A DNA stretch of 16,564 nucleotides from the NCBI GenBank assembly GCA_934670025.1, contig CAKUOS010000047.1, positions 1-16,564 of the forward strand. Reading direction: 5' to 3'. The notes beneath the pieces are model-generated. The model was not told the DNA's origin, did no database searches, and saw nothing but the letters and a program-made list of their open reading frames with translations. The DNA comes from an uncultured Oscillospiraceae bacterium. Its GTDB lineage: Bacteria > Bacillota > Clostridia > Oscillospirales > Oscillospiraceae. A program made the translations under genes and the position numbers. Positions within the stretch are counted from its first letter, which is position 1. Each line of letters begins with the position of its first letter. Shown here one piece after another: positions 6,472 to 13,487 of this stretch.

Positions 6472-7581
6472 ATGAAAGCCATGAAAGATTATCTGTCGCT
6501 TGTTCCCGGGCCGACACAGGTCCATGAGGACGTCCTCAAAGCTCAGTCCCGTCAGATCCTGACGCATATGAACGAGGCGTGGACCCCGTATTATCTCAGC
6601 GTCTGCGATAAGATGAAGCTGTGCCTCGGCGCGTCCGGAGACGTATATCTTGCAACGTGCAGCGGCAGCGGCGCCGTGGAAGCGGCCGTCACGAGCACTG
6701 TTGCGCCGGGCGAGAAGCTGCTGGTCCTGTCCAACGGCCTGTTTGGCGACCGCTTCGGCGTGATCGCGGACCATTTCCACCTGGAAAAAGAGGTCATGCG
6801 CTATGCAAACAATCAGGTGCTCAAGCCTGAGGATCTGCGCGCACGCCTGAGCCGCGGCAAGGGCAATATCGCCGCGGTCAGCGCCGTCTACAGTGAAAGC
6901 CAGAATGGTATGCTCAACCCCGTGAAGGAGCTTGCGGCCATCTGCAACGAATTTGACGTGCCGATCCTGGTCGATACGGTTTCCGCGAGCGGCGGCGTGC
7001 CCTATAACGCAGATGCGTGGGGCGTGGACGTGACGATCGCCTCCATGCAGAAGTGCCTCGGCGGCACGGCCGGCACTGCGGCGATCGCGGTGGCCGATAA
7101 ATACTGGCATTATGTCGAAAACAAGGACACGCTCGGCTATTACCACAGCCTCAAGTTCTGGCGTGAGAATATGCATATGGAAAACCCGGTGCATCCGCAT
7201 CCGTTCACGATGAGCGAGTCGCTGATCTTCGGCACGGACGCCGCGTGCGACCTCATTCTGGAGGAAGGGCTGGAGAACCGCTGGAAGCGCCACCGTGAAG
7301 TCTTCGAATATTATGTTGAGGCGCTCGGTAAGCTCGGCTTCCACCTGTATCTGCCGTATGACTGCGCGTGCCCGACCTGCATCTCCTTCGCGCCGCATGA
7401 AAAAATCAGCGTGCCTGATATGCTGCTGCGCCTGAAAGAGGAGCACGGCATTCTGGTCGGCAACGGCATCGCCGATCAGAAGAACAAGATCTGGAGAATC
7501 GGCAATATGGCCGAGCAGGCCCGCATGGAAAAGGCGGAGAAGCTCGTTGCCGCGATGCGCCAGATCCTCGATACCCTGTGA
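6472..7581 (+). CDS. Class V PLP-dependent aminotransferase (alanine-glyoxylate aminotransferase-like)
   Basis: Fold-type I pyridoxal-phosphate enzyme, 369 residues. The N-terminus LVPGPTQVHEDV (10-21) is typical of the alanine-glyoxylate, serine-glyoxylate and pyridoxamine-pyruvate aminotransferase group. The cofactor loop SGSGAVEA lies at 64-71, the ring-binding Asp168 in LVDTVS and the Schiff-base Lys194 in SMQKCLGG. I start at the ATG at 6472 because TAGGAG ends 11 bases upstream; the open frame extends further back, but only over the ATPase gene. As last gene of the importer operon it probably removes the amino group of the imported compound, with pyruvate or glyoxylate as acceptor. The exact substrate is unknown. 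Phosphonate or purine-linked roles are possible but no neighbour supports them. Confidence 0.85.
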   Translation: MKAMKDYLSLVPGPTQVHEDVLKAQSRQILTHMNEAWTPYYLSVCDKMKLCLGASGDVYLATCSGSGAVEAAVTSTVAPGEKLLVLSNGLFGDRFGVIADHFHLEKEVMRYANNQVLKPEDLRARLSRGKGNIAAVSAVYSESQNGMLNPVKELAAICNEFDVPILVDTVSASGGVPYNADAWGVDVTIASMQKCLGGTAGTAAIAVADKYWHYVENKDTLGYYHSLKFWRENMHMENPVHPHPFTMSESLIFGTDAACDLILEEGLENRWKRHREVFEYYVEALGKLGFHLYLPYDCACPTCISFAPHEKISVPDMLLRLKEEHGILVGNGIADQKNKIWRIGNMAEQARMEKAEKLVAAMRQILDTL

Positions 7582-7633
7582 TCGCCGCCTGTATGGGCGC
7601 TTTCCGATGATCTTTTCTTTCTTTCCAAACAAG

Positions 7634-7668
7634 GGACGATCCGCTCAGAGGAGCGGATCGTCCTTTTT
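7634..7668 (+). terminator. Strong rho-independent terminator of the ABC-aminotransferase operon
   Basis: A perfect 13-bp stem (7634-7646/7651-7663) with loop AGAG is followed by TTTTT. It lies 52 bases after the aminotransferase stop and faces a separate minus-strand terminator at 7684-7716. Confidence 0.95.
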
Positions 7669-7683
7669 GTGCGCAAACGGCAG

Positions 7684-7716
7684 AAAAATGCGGCCCGCAT
7701 CTTGTGATGCAGGCCG
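7684..7716 (-). terminator. Rho-independent terminator of the eight-gene catabolic operon
   Basis: On the minus strand an 11-bp stem with one G-U pair (7716-7706/7701-7691) and a four-base loop is followed by CATTTTT. It comes 18 bases after the aldo/keto reductase stop and separates the two convergent operons. Confidence 0.85.
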
Positions 7717-7734
7717 CGGGGGTTGTGCCGAAAG

Positions 7735-8568
7735 TTACCAGGCAAGCGCCGCTTCAACCTTTGCGGGGTCTTCCGGTGTGCCGATCATGGGCGCGCGCCG
7801 GTCGAGCAGACGCAGCGCCTGCATCTCTTCCGACGTGAGGCGGAAGTCAAACACATCGATGTTCTCACGCATCCGCGCCTCGTGCGTGGATTTTGGGATC
7901 ACGACGACCTGATTCTGCAACTGGAAGCGAAGCAGGATCTGCGCGGCCGTTTTGCCGTATTTCTGTGCGAGCGCGCGCACATCGGGCTCCTGAAACATCT
8001 CCTTTGCGCGGCCCTGACCGAGCGGCGCATATGCTTCATGCGCCACGCCGTATTTGTCTTCCCAGATATGCGCCTGTTGACGCTGGCAGTACAGATGCGT
8101 TTCGATCTGGTTGATGGCGGGACGGATGCGGTTGTAGCTGATCAGATCGACCAGACGGTCCGGTTCAAAGTTTGAAACGCCGATCGCGCGGATGACCTTT
8201 TCGTCGTAGAGCTTTTCCAGCTCGCGCCACGCCGCATAGACATTTCCGAACGGCCAGTGCAGCAGGACAAGATCGAGATAAGAAACCTGAAGATTTTCCA
8301 GCGAGGCGCAGACGGCGCTGTGCGCGTCCTCATACGAGGTGAAATTTACCTTTGTTGTGAGGAAAATATCCTCGCGCGGGATACCGCTGTGCTTGATCGC
8401 ACGGCCGACGGCCGCTTCGTTTCCATAGGCCTGCGCAGTGTCGATCAGCCGGTAGCCGGCTGCCAGCGCAGCGCCGACGGATGCTTCGCAGACATCGTCT
8501 GCCGTCTGAAAGGTGCCGAAGCCGAGGACCGGCATCCGGACGCCGTTGTTCAGTGTGATCGTTTGCAT
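7735..8568 (-). CDS. Aldo/keto reductase
   Basis: NADPH-dependent reductase of the AKR superfamily, 277 residues, a normal length for the 2,5-diketo-gluconate reductase and aldose reductase type. The catalytic tetrad is complete: Asp43, Tyr48, Lys73 and His104 (LLHWP). The segments LIDTAQAYGNE and IGVSNF are family signatures. The start is supported by AGGAGG about eight bases upstream. It is the last gene of the minus-strand operon, 36 bases after the zinc-type dehydrogenase, and ends at its own terminator. In this setting it may reduce a free aldose or an aldehyde from the aldolases, for example D-arabinose to D-arabitol. That substrate is an inference; AKRs are promiscuous. Confidence 0.92.
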   Translation of the reverse strand: MQTITLNNGVRMPVLGFGTFQTADDVCEASVGAALAAGYRLIDTAQAYGNEAAVGRAIKHSGIPREDIFLTTKVNFTSYEDAHSAVCASLENLQVSYLDLVLLHWPFGNVYAAWRELEKLYDEKVIRAIGVSNFEPDRLVDLISYNRIRPAINQIETHLYCQRQQAHIWEDKYGVAHEAYAPLGQGRAKEMFQEPDVRALAQKYGKTAAQILLRFQLQNQVVVIPKSTHEARMRENIDVFDFRLTSEEMQALRLLDRRAPMIGTPEDPAKVEAALAW

Positions 8569-8604
8569 ATAGAATCCTCCTGAAAGGCAAGATGGAGCCT
8601 GCGC

Positions 8605-9621
8605 TCAGAGTTGGATCAGATATTTCAGCGCTTCATGGCGGCGCAGACTCTCATAGGCCTGCGCAATATCCGCCAGCGCGACCGGGTGGGAAAGATCATA
8701 CCAGTCCTCTGCGCGTAGCCTGCCGCGCAGGATGAGCGAGACAACGTCGTGGTGCGTCTCCTCCTCGTCGTAGCCGCCGCAGTAGACGCGGAAGCTGGCC
8801 TTTGCGCGGAAGGGATTGACCCCGGCGTGCGCGCGGTCATTCCAGCCGTAGATCCCGACGCAGCCGCCTTCGCGCAGAAGGGGCAGAAGGTCGTTGACGG
8901 TCCCGGAGCTGCCGATGCCGTCGACGATAAAATCGGCGGCCTGTACGCCGGCGTCCTGGAGCTGCTCGGAAAGGCGCTCGCTCTTGTAGTCGAGATACGC
9001 CAGAACCGGATAGCGCAGGAAGACCTCCCGCCGCGACAGACTGCCGACGGCGCAGACCTTTGCGCCGAGGTTGCAGGCGTGGACAGCCAGCGCCAGTGCG
9101 TTTGCACCGGAGCCGACGATCAGCACCGTGTCGCCCGGACGGATGCCGAGCCGCTGCGTATACGACAGCGTTTCGCGCCACGTGATGATCATCGGCGCCT
9201 GACGGGCGTCGATCTGCGGGGGAATGATCTGGTTGACGCGGCTGCGGTTCCACTCCGACTGCGGAACGCCGTCCCGGATCATTTCCCAATGATCCTTCGC
9301 CACGCCGTATTCGGCAAAGCCGCCCCAGCTGGCGGAAAGACCGTCCACAAGCCCTGCCGGCGCGCCGACACGGCTGACAAGATCGCCGACGTGGAAATTG
9401 CGGACGCGGCTTCCGACCTCGACGACCCGGCCGACGCTCTCGTGACCGAGAATCGTGGGGTAGGAGATCGGGTTCGGATGGCCGCCGGCCATCAGACGCA
9501 GATCGGTACCGGCGCAGGTGGAGCCGTATTCCATCCTGCATAACACCTCATAGGGGCCGGGCTTGGGAACGGGCACATCCCAGATCTCGAGCGCGCCGTT
9601 TTGAATGACTGCTGCATTCAT
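8605..9621 (-). CDS. Zinc-type medium-chain alcohol/polyol dehydrogenase
   Basis: MDR-superfamily dehydrogenase, 338 residues, close in layout to threonine and sorbitol dehydrogenases. Likely catalytic zinc ligands are Cys36 (CAGTD) and His60-Glu61 (GHES), with Glu150 as a possible further ligand. The Rossmann motif GSGANA lies at 170-175. The four-cysteine structural zinc loop usual near residue 95 is absent: residues 85-110 contain no Cys. AGGAGG supports the start. It lies between the mutarotase (34-base gap) and the aldo/keto reductase (36-base gap) in the operon. A polyol or sugar substrate is likely; together with the reductase it could interconvert an aldose, its polyol and a ketose. 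The specific substrate cannot be told. Confidence 0.85.
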   Translation of the reverse strand: MNAAVIQNGALEIWDVPVPKPGPYEVLCRMEYGSTCAGTDLRLMAGGHPNPISYPTILGHESVGRVVEVGSRVRNFHVGDLVSRVGAPAGLVDGLSASWGGFAEYGVAKDHWEMIRDGVPQSEWNRSRVNQIIPPQIDARQAPMIITWRETLSYTQRLGIRPGDTVLIVGSGANALALAVHACNLGAKVCAVGSLSRREVFLRYPVLAYLDYKSERLSEQLQDAGVQAADFIVDGIGSSGTVNDLLPLLREGGCVGIYGWNDRAHAGVNPFRAKASFRVYCGGYDEEETHHDVVSLILRGRLRAEDWYDLSHPVALADIAQAYESLRRHEALKYLIQL

Positions 9622-9655
9622 GGATCGTTTTCCTCCTGACAGTTAAGATCAAGTA

Positions 9656-10066
9656 TCATGCGCAGCCGACGGTGAGCAGGATGTTGGCAAACGTGCGCTT
9701 TTCGCCGGTGGAGATGGCGAGCAGCACCGCGCCGTCCTGCATACAGGCGTCGTAGAACGCATACCGGCCGAGTCCGGAGAGCTCCATGCCGCCGAGTTCC
9801 TGTCGAAATTCGCGGAAAATTTCGGGTTCCGGGCCGTTTTCGGGCATCATGACCTCGGCCTTTTCAAATTCTACCACGCCGTGCAGCGTTGTCAAGACGT
9901 CCGTGACCGTCGGCAGACCTGCGCACAGACCAAGGAAGACCTTGCGCGCGGAGCCGCTCTTTTCAAACAGCGGATAGTTGCCGTCGGCGATCAGGATCTT
10001 GCTGCCGTGCCCGGCACGGGAAAGAACCTCCATGATCTCGGGATGGATCAGCGATGTGGTAAGCAT
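9656..10066 (-). CDS. RbsD/FucU-family sugar mutarotase (FucU-like)
   Basis: Small cytoplasmic enzyme of 136 residues that speeds anomer and pyranose-furanose interconversion of free sugars. The N-terminal GHGSKILIAD has the family's His20 and Asp28. The C-terminal RYAFYDACM and TGEKRTFANIL resemble FucU more than RbsD. FucU acts on L-fucose, whose C2-C4 stereochemistry equals that of D-arabinose. One oddity is that the Tyr usual in the final YxNI motif is Phe126. GAGGAGG before the start and an 11-base gap from the isomerase place it inside the operon. Next to a ribokinase-like kinase, it would supply the furanose ring whose O5 can be phosphorylated. Confidence 0.88.
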   Translation of the reverse strand: MLTTSLIHPEIMEVLSRAGHGSKILIADGNYPLFEKSGSARKVFLGLCAGLPTVTDVLTTLHGVVEFEKAEVMMPENGPEPEIFREFRQELGGMELSGLGRYAFYDACMQDGAVLLAISTGEKRTFANILLTVGCA

Positions 10067-10077
10067 AAAAATCCTCC

Positions 10078-10689
10078 TCAGACTTCGTTTTCACGCAGCT
10101 TGCCGAGCGATCCGCCCGGATGCCACTTGACGTATTGCTGCGGCGTTACATCGGCGTGCGCCTGCAAAACGACGCTCAGCGCCTGCAAGACGACGGTTTC
10201 GGCCAGGATCGACATCCGCGGCGCACGATTGAGCGGGCCGCCCTCGGCGGGAACGCCCGCAAGAAGATGCACCTCGCTCTCATGCGCGAGCCAGGAGTCG
10301 GCGTTGCCGGTCACGCCGATGATGCGGCAGCCGTTGCGCTTGACAGCCGTCACCGTGGCGCGCATCTCGGCTGTTTCGCCGGAGTTGGAGATGAAGATGA
10401 CTGCGTCGCCCGGCACCAGCTGGCCGCACGAGCCGTGTACGGCCTCCGTGCCGTGCAGGAAATACGTCGGCGTTCCGGTGGACGAAAGCAGCGAGGCCAG
10501 ATATCCCGCGATATGCGCGGGCTTGCCGATACCGGAAATATGTACGCGGCCGCCATGGGCCTCCACGTCCAGAATGAGCGCCGCCGCCGCGTTGACGGCG
10601 GATTCATCCATGGCGCTGATATAGGCCGAAAGGTCGCTTTGTACAGTGTCGAGAAAATGCTGGTATGCGGTTTTCATTTGTTCATCCAT
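10078..10689 (-). CDS. Single-domain SIS isomerase, arabinose-5-phosphate isomerase-like (KdsD/KpsF family)
   Basis: Sugar-phosphate isomerase of 203 residues aligning over its whole length with the SIS domain of KdsD/KpsF/GutQ, which interconvert D-arabinose 5-phosphate and D-ribulose 5-phosphate. Catalytic positions known from E. coli KdsD appear conserved: Lys56 (GIGKP), His85 (AVHG), Glu105 (SNSGE), Glu149 (AEGGPL) and His190 (HPGGSLG). The C-terminal CBS pair of KdsD is missing; the protein ends straight after the SIS domain, as in some known single-domain isomerases. It starts two bases before the kinase stop codon with GGAG nine bases upstream. No Kdo-synthesis genes are nearby, so a catabolic role is likely. 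A related phosphohexulose isomerase is the main alternative. Confidence 0.85.
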   Translation of the reverse strand: MDEQMKTAYQHFLDTVQSDLSAYISAMDESAVNAAAALILDVEAHGGRVHISGIGKPAHIAGYLASLLSSTGTPTYFLHGTEAVHGSCGQLVPGDAVIFISNSGETAEMRATVTAVKRNGCRIIGVTGNADSWLAHESEVHLLAGVPAEGGPLNRAPRMSILAETVVLQALSVVLQAHADVTPQQYVKWHPGGSLGKLRENEV

Positions 10690-10690
10690 A

Positions 10691-11692
10691 TTACAGATCT
10701 CCTTCCCGAAGCGCCGAAGTGTCCACCGTTCTGCCGGTGCGGGCTTTTAAAAAGTCCTCAACGGCCGAAAGCGGCGGCAAAGAGGGCATCGCGCCCATTG
10801 CCGAGACGGTCAGCGCGGCAGTGTGGTTGGCAAACAGCAGCACGTCGCGCAGATCCCAGCCGCAGCAGACGCCCGTGCAGAATGCGCCGACAAAGGAATC
10901 GCCTGCGGCGGTCGGATCGACGGCCTGAATGTTCTCTGCGCACGGCGCGAAGAGAAGCTCCCTGCCTGTGCTGAGCGCCGCGCCGGCGGAGCCGAGCGTG
11001 ATGAGTACGTTCTGAATGCCGAAGCCGTGCAGCGCGTTTGCGGCCGCGGCGACATCCTCGCGCGAGAATTCCGCGCCGTCGTGGCGGATGTGAATGCCGG
11101 TCAGATCCTCGGCCTCGTGCTCGTTCGGCGAAATATAGGTCAGGCATTGCAGCAGCGCCGGCGGAAGCGGCGCGCTCGGCGCGGAGTTGAGCATCACCGG
11201 TACGCCGTGCGCGTGCGCGGCCTGCGCCACGGCGAGGTTGACCGCCATGGGGATCTCCAGCTGTAAAACGACCATGTCATATTGTACGATGTCTTCGTTT
11301 AAAAAAGCGACGTCCTCCGGGACGAGCGTCATATTGGCGCCGGGAATGACCAGAATGCGGTTCTGCGCGGAGCCATCGGGGTTCTCTTCCAGAATGATGA
11401 CGGCGCATCCGGAGGCGTGCGTCTCGTCGTATAGAATATGTCCGGTATGAATACCGGCTTCCTCGCAGACGCGGCGCATCTCCTGACCGTTGGCGTCGCG
11501 GCCGAGCTTACCGAGCATTGTGACGTCTGCGCCGAGCCGCGCCATCTGCACGGCCTGGTTGGCGCCCTTGCCACCCGGGGCTTTGCGGAAGCTGTTGCCG
11601 AGGACGGTCTGCCCCTGCCGGGGAAAAACGGAGGTCGAGGCGATCTGATCCATGACAAAGCTGCCGACGACCAGAATTTTCGGTTTTTTCAT
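10691..11692 (-). CDS. PfkB-family carbohydrate kinase, ribokinase-like
   Basis: ATP-dependent sugar kinase of 333 residues resembling ribokinase along its length. The substrate-binding GGKGANQA is at 40-47, SPNEHEAE (188-195) provides the Mg/phosphate-side Asn and Glu, and the anion-hole motif DPTAAGD at 259-265 carries the catalytic base Asp265. The start has GAGGAGG seven bases upstream, and the gene begins 14 bases after the NanA-like lyase. With a FucU-like mutarotase and an arabinose-5-phosphate isomerase as the next two genes, the most coherent substrate is a pentofuranose such as D-arabinose, giving the 5-phosphate. D-ribose or another aldose remains possible; there is no ribose transporter here. 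Confidence 0.9.
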   Translation of the reverse strand: MKKPKILVVGSFVMDQIASTSVFPRQGQTVLGNSFRKAPGGKGANQAVQMARLGADVTMLGKLGRDANGQEMRRVCEEAGIHTGHILYDETHASGCAVIILEENPDGSAQNRILVIPGANMTLVPEDVAFLNEDIVQYDMVVLQLEIPMAVNLAVAQAAHAHGVPVMLNSAPSAPLPPALLQCLTYISPNEHEAEDLTGIHIRHDGAEFSREDVAAAANALHGFGIQNVLITLGSAGAALSTGRELLFAPCAENIQAVDPTAAGDSFVGAFCTGVCCGWDLRDVLLFANHTAALTVSAMGAMPSLPPLSAVEDFLKARTGRTVDTSALREGDL

Positions 11693-11706
11693 GCTGGCTC
11701 CTCCTC

Positions 11707-12594
11707 TTATTCGGACTGTGCGCGCAGATACGAGTCAAATGCGGCCTGCTGCTGCGGCGTCATCGGACGGAACGGCGCGCGGCAGACGCCGCAGTCAAAT
11801 CCGCGCCGCGCGAACGCATATTTGACGGCGCCGAAAATGCCCGCCCTGCAATACGCTTCGATGTTTGCGTTGATCTGGCTCTGCGCCACACGGGCTACGG
11901 CCATGTCGCCGGCGCGATAAGCCTCGCGCACCCGCAGGAACAGCGGCGCGTAGAGATTCACCGTCGTGCCGATCGCGGCGTCCGCACCGGCGGCCAGCGC
12001 AGAGAGATACATCTCGTCAAAGCCGTTAAAATAGACCTTATCCGGGTAGGCGGTCTTCATGCGCTCCAGCCCGTACAGATCCTGCGAGGTGTGTTTGATG
12101 CCGACAATCGACGGATTATCCAGCAGCCGGCCGGCGTTTTCCTTTGTAAAGCTGACGCCGGTGAACTGCGGAATGTTGTAGATAATAACACCGATCCCGG
12201 GCACGGCGCGGATGACGTCCTCGTAATACCCGAGCAGCTCCTCGGTGGTATAGTGGTAATAATACGGCGGGATCATGGAGACGGCACTGGCGCCGGCGGC
12301 TGCGGCGTGCGCGGCGAGCTGAATGACGTCGGCGGTGCGGATGGTACCGACGTGCGAAATGACCGGAACACGGCCGTCCACCACGCGCAGTACCACATCA
12401 AGGATCCGCATCCGCTCCTCCAGGGACAGCAGCAGCGCCTCACCGGACGAGCCGCAGCAGTAAAATCCCTCCACGCCCTGCGCCAGCTCGTACTGGACGA
12501 GCTGGGCAAGCATATCGTAATTTACGGATTCGTCTGCGTGCATGGGCGTAATCAGTGCGGAATAGATCCCGGCCAAAGCCTGACCCGTTACCAT
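11707..12594 (-). CDS. NanA-like pyruvate-dependent lyase (DapA superfamily; candidate ulosonate aldolase)
   Basis: Class I aldolase of 295 residues. Schiff-base Lys167 (GIKHTS), Tyr139 (IIYNIP) and GSSGE (48-52) form the superfamily core. It follows N-acetylneuraminate lyase unusually closely in the substrate region: GIKHTSQDLY, then NGFDE (190-194) with the Asp-Glu pair that binds the sialic-acid side chain, then GADAAIGTT and a late CRAPFRP. The DapA Arg for aspartate semialdehyde is absent. I start at the ATG at 12594, nine bases after GGAGG and overlapping the SDR stop by seven bases; the ATG at 12603 abuts the ribosome binding site. It should cleave a 2-keto-3-deoxy ulosonic acid to pyruvate and an aldose, possibly Kdo to D-arabinose. 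A sialic acid is the alternative, but no ManNAc pathway genes are seen. Confidence 0.85.
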   Translation of the reverse strand: MVTGQALAGIYSALITPMHADESVNYDMLAQLVQYELAQGVEGFYCCGSSGEALLLSLEERMRILDVVLRVVDGRVPVISHVGTIRTADVIQLAAHAAAAGASAVSMIPPYYYHYTTEELLGYYEDVIRAVPGIGVIIYNIPQFTGVSFTKENAGRLLDNPSIVGIKHTSQDLYGLERMKTAYPDKVYFNGFDEMYLSALAAGADAAIGTTVNLYAPLFLRVREAYRAGDMAVARVAQSQINANIEAYCRAGIFGAVKYAFARRGFDCGVCRAPFRPMTPQQQAAFDSYLRAQSE

Positions 12595-13427
12595 GCGGTC
12601 CATCCTCCGTCCATGATCAGGTTGGAGCCGGTCATGTAGATCGAGGCGTCGGACACAAGGAAGATCAGAGCACCGTTATATTCGTTTGCGCGGGCCATGC
12701 GGCCGATGGGCATTCTGGCACAGTAATTCGCCTGGAAATACTGGTCCTGCGTTTCACGCCAGACACCGGAGGGCGTGAGCGTGTTGACGCGGATGCCCTG
12801 CTTGCCCCAGTAGGTGGCAAGATACCGGGTGAGGTTATAGATACCGGACTTGGCGGCGGAATAGGCCACGGGCTTGATGAACGGCACGCCGGTCATTTCC
12901 TTTTTATACGCATAGATATCCTGCACAGGGGAAACCATGCCGTAGATGGAACCGACGTTGACGATGGAGCCGCCCTTGCCGGCCTGCACCATCCGTGCGC
13001 CGACAGCCTGACAGGTCAGGAAGGTGCCGACCAGGTTCACGTCGACGACCTCGCGGAAGACTTCCTCCGGGAAGTTTTCAAACGGACCGGAAACCTCGGG
13101 AGGCGCGGAAGGCTGCGTGTCGATGCCGGCGTTATTGACAAGCACGTCGGGCGCGTCGCCCCAGGCCGCCTGCATATCGTCCAGCGCGCGGTTCAGATCG
13201 TCCTTCTTTGTGATATCCACGGCATAGAAGCGCAGTTTCGGATCGGTCAGTGCTTCGCGGCCGAGCGTTTTTTCAATGCGGGCATCGTTCATTGTGCGGC
13301 CCCAGACGGCCACACGCGCGCCGCGGCTGTGCAGTTCTTTGACGAACTCCGCGCCGATCTGGCCCAGACCGCCGGTTACGATGCAGATTTTGTTTTCTAC
13401 ACTGAACAGCTTGTCAGTTTGCGACAT
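12588..13427 (-). CDS. SDR-family dehydrogenase with a long Ser-Tyr spacer
   Basis: Short-chain dehydrogenase of 279 residues. The cofactor motif TGGLGQIG is at 18-25, NNAG at 98-101, Asn131, Ser160 and the YxxxK pair Tyr189/Lys193. The Ser-Tyr spacing is 29 residues, about 16 more than usual. The inserted segment (about 164-187), together with YSAAKSGIYNLTRYLA, recalls the PtmA-type oxidoreductases of nonulosonic-acid loci and gluconate 5-dehydrogenase-like enzymes. AAAGGAGA precedes the start. It lies between two DapA-family genes and overlaps the lyase start, so it probably oxidises or reduces a hydroxyl of the substrate before aldol cleavage. The substrate is not identifiable. Confidence 0.85.
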   Translation of the reverse strand: MSQTDKLFSVENKICIVTGGLGQIGAEFVKELHSRGARVAVWGRTMNDARIEKTLGREALTDPKLRFYAVDITKKDDLNRALDDMQAAWGDAPDVLVNNAGIDTQPSAPPEVSGPFENFPEEVFREVVDVNLVGTFLTCQAVGARMVQAGKGGSIVNVGSIYGMVSPVQDIYAYKKEMTGVPFIKPVAYSAAKSGIYNLTRYLATYWGKQGIRVNTLTPSGVWRETQDQYFQANYCARMPIGRMARANEYNGALIFLVSDASIYMTGSNLIMDGGWTAW

Positions 13428-13487
13428 AAATATTTCTCCTTTCGATTGTTGTGCGGAAAAGAAACGGGGAAATTCCGGGATTGGAGA

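Noticed and set aside
6454..7632. Long minus-strand open frame opposite the aminotransferase
   Set aside because: It is antisense to a well-supported gene with all PLP motifs, and even runs across that operon's terminator.
10078..11692. Fructoselysine (Amadori) kinase and deglycase pair
   Set aside because: Although PfkB and SIS families occur in that pathway, this SIS protein is a short KdsD-type with its catalytic residues, unlike the longer two-domain FrlB.
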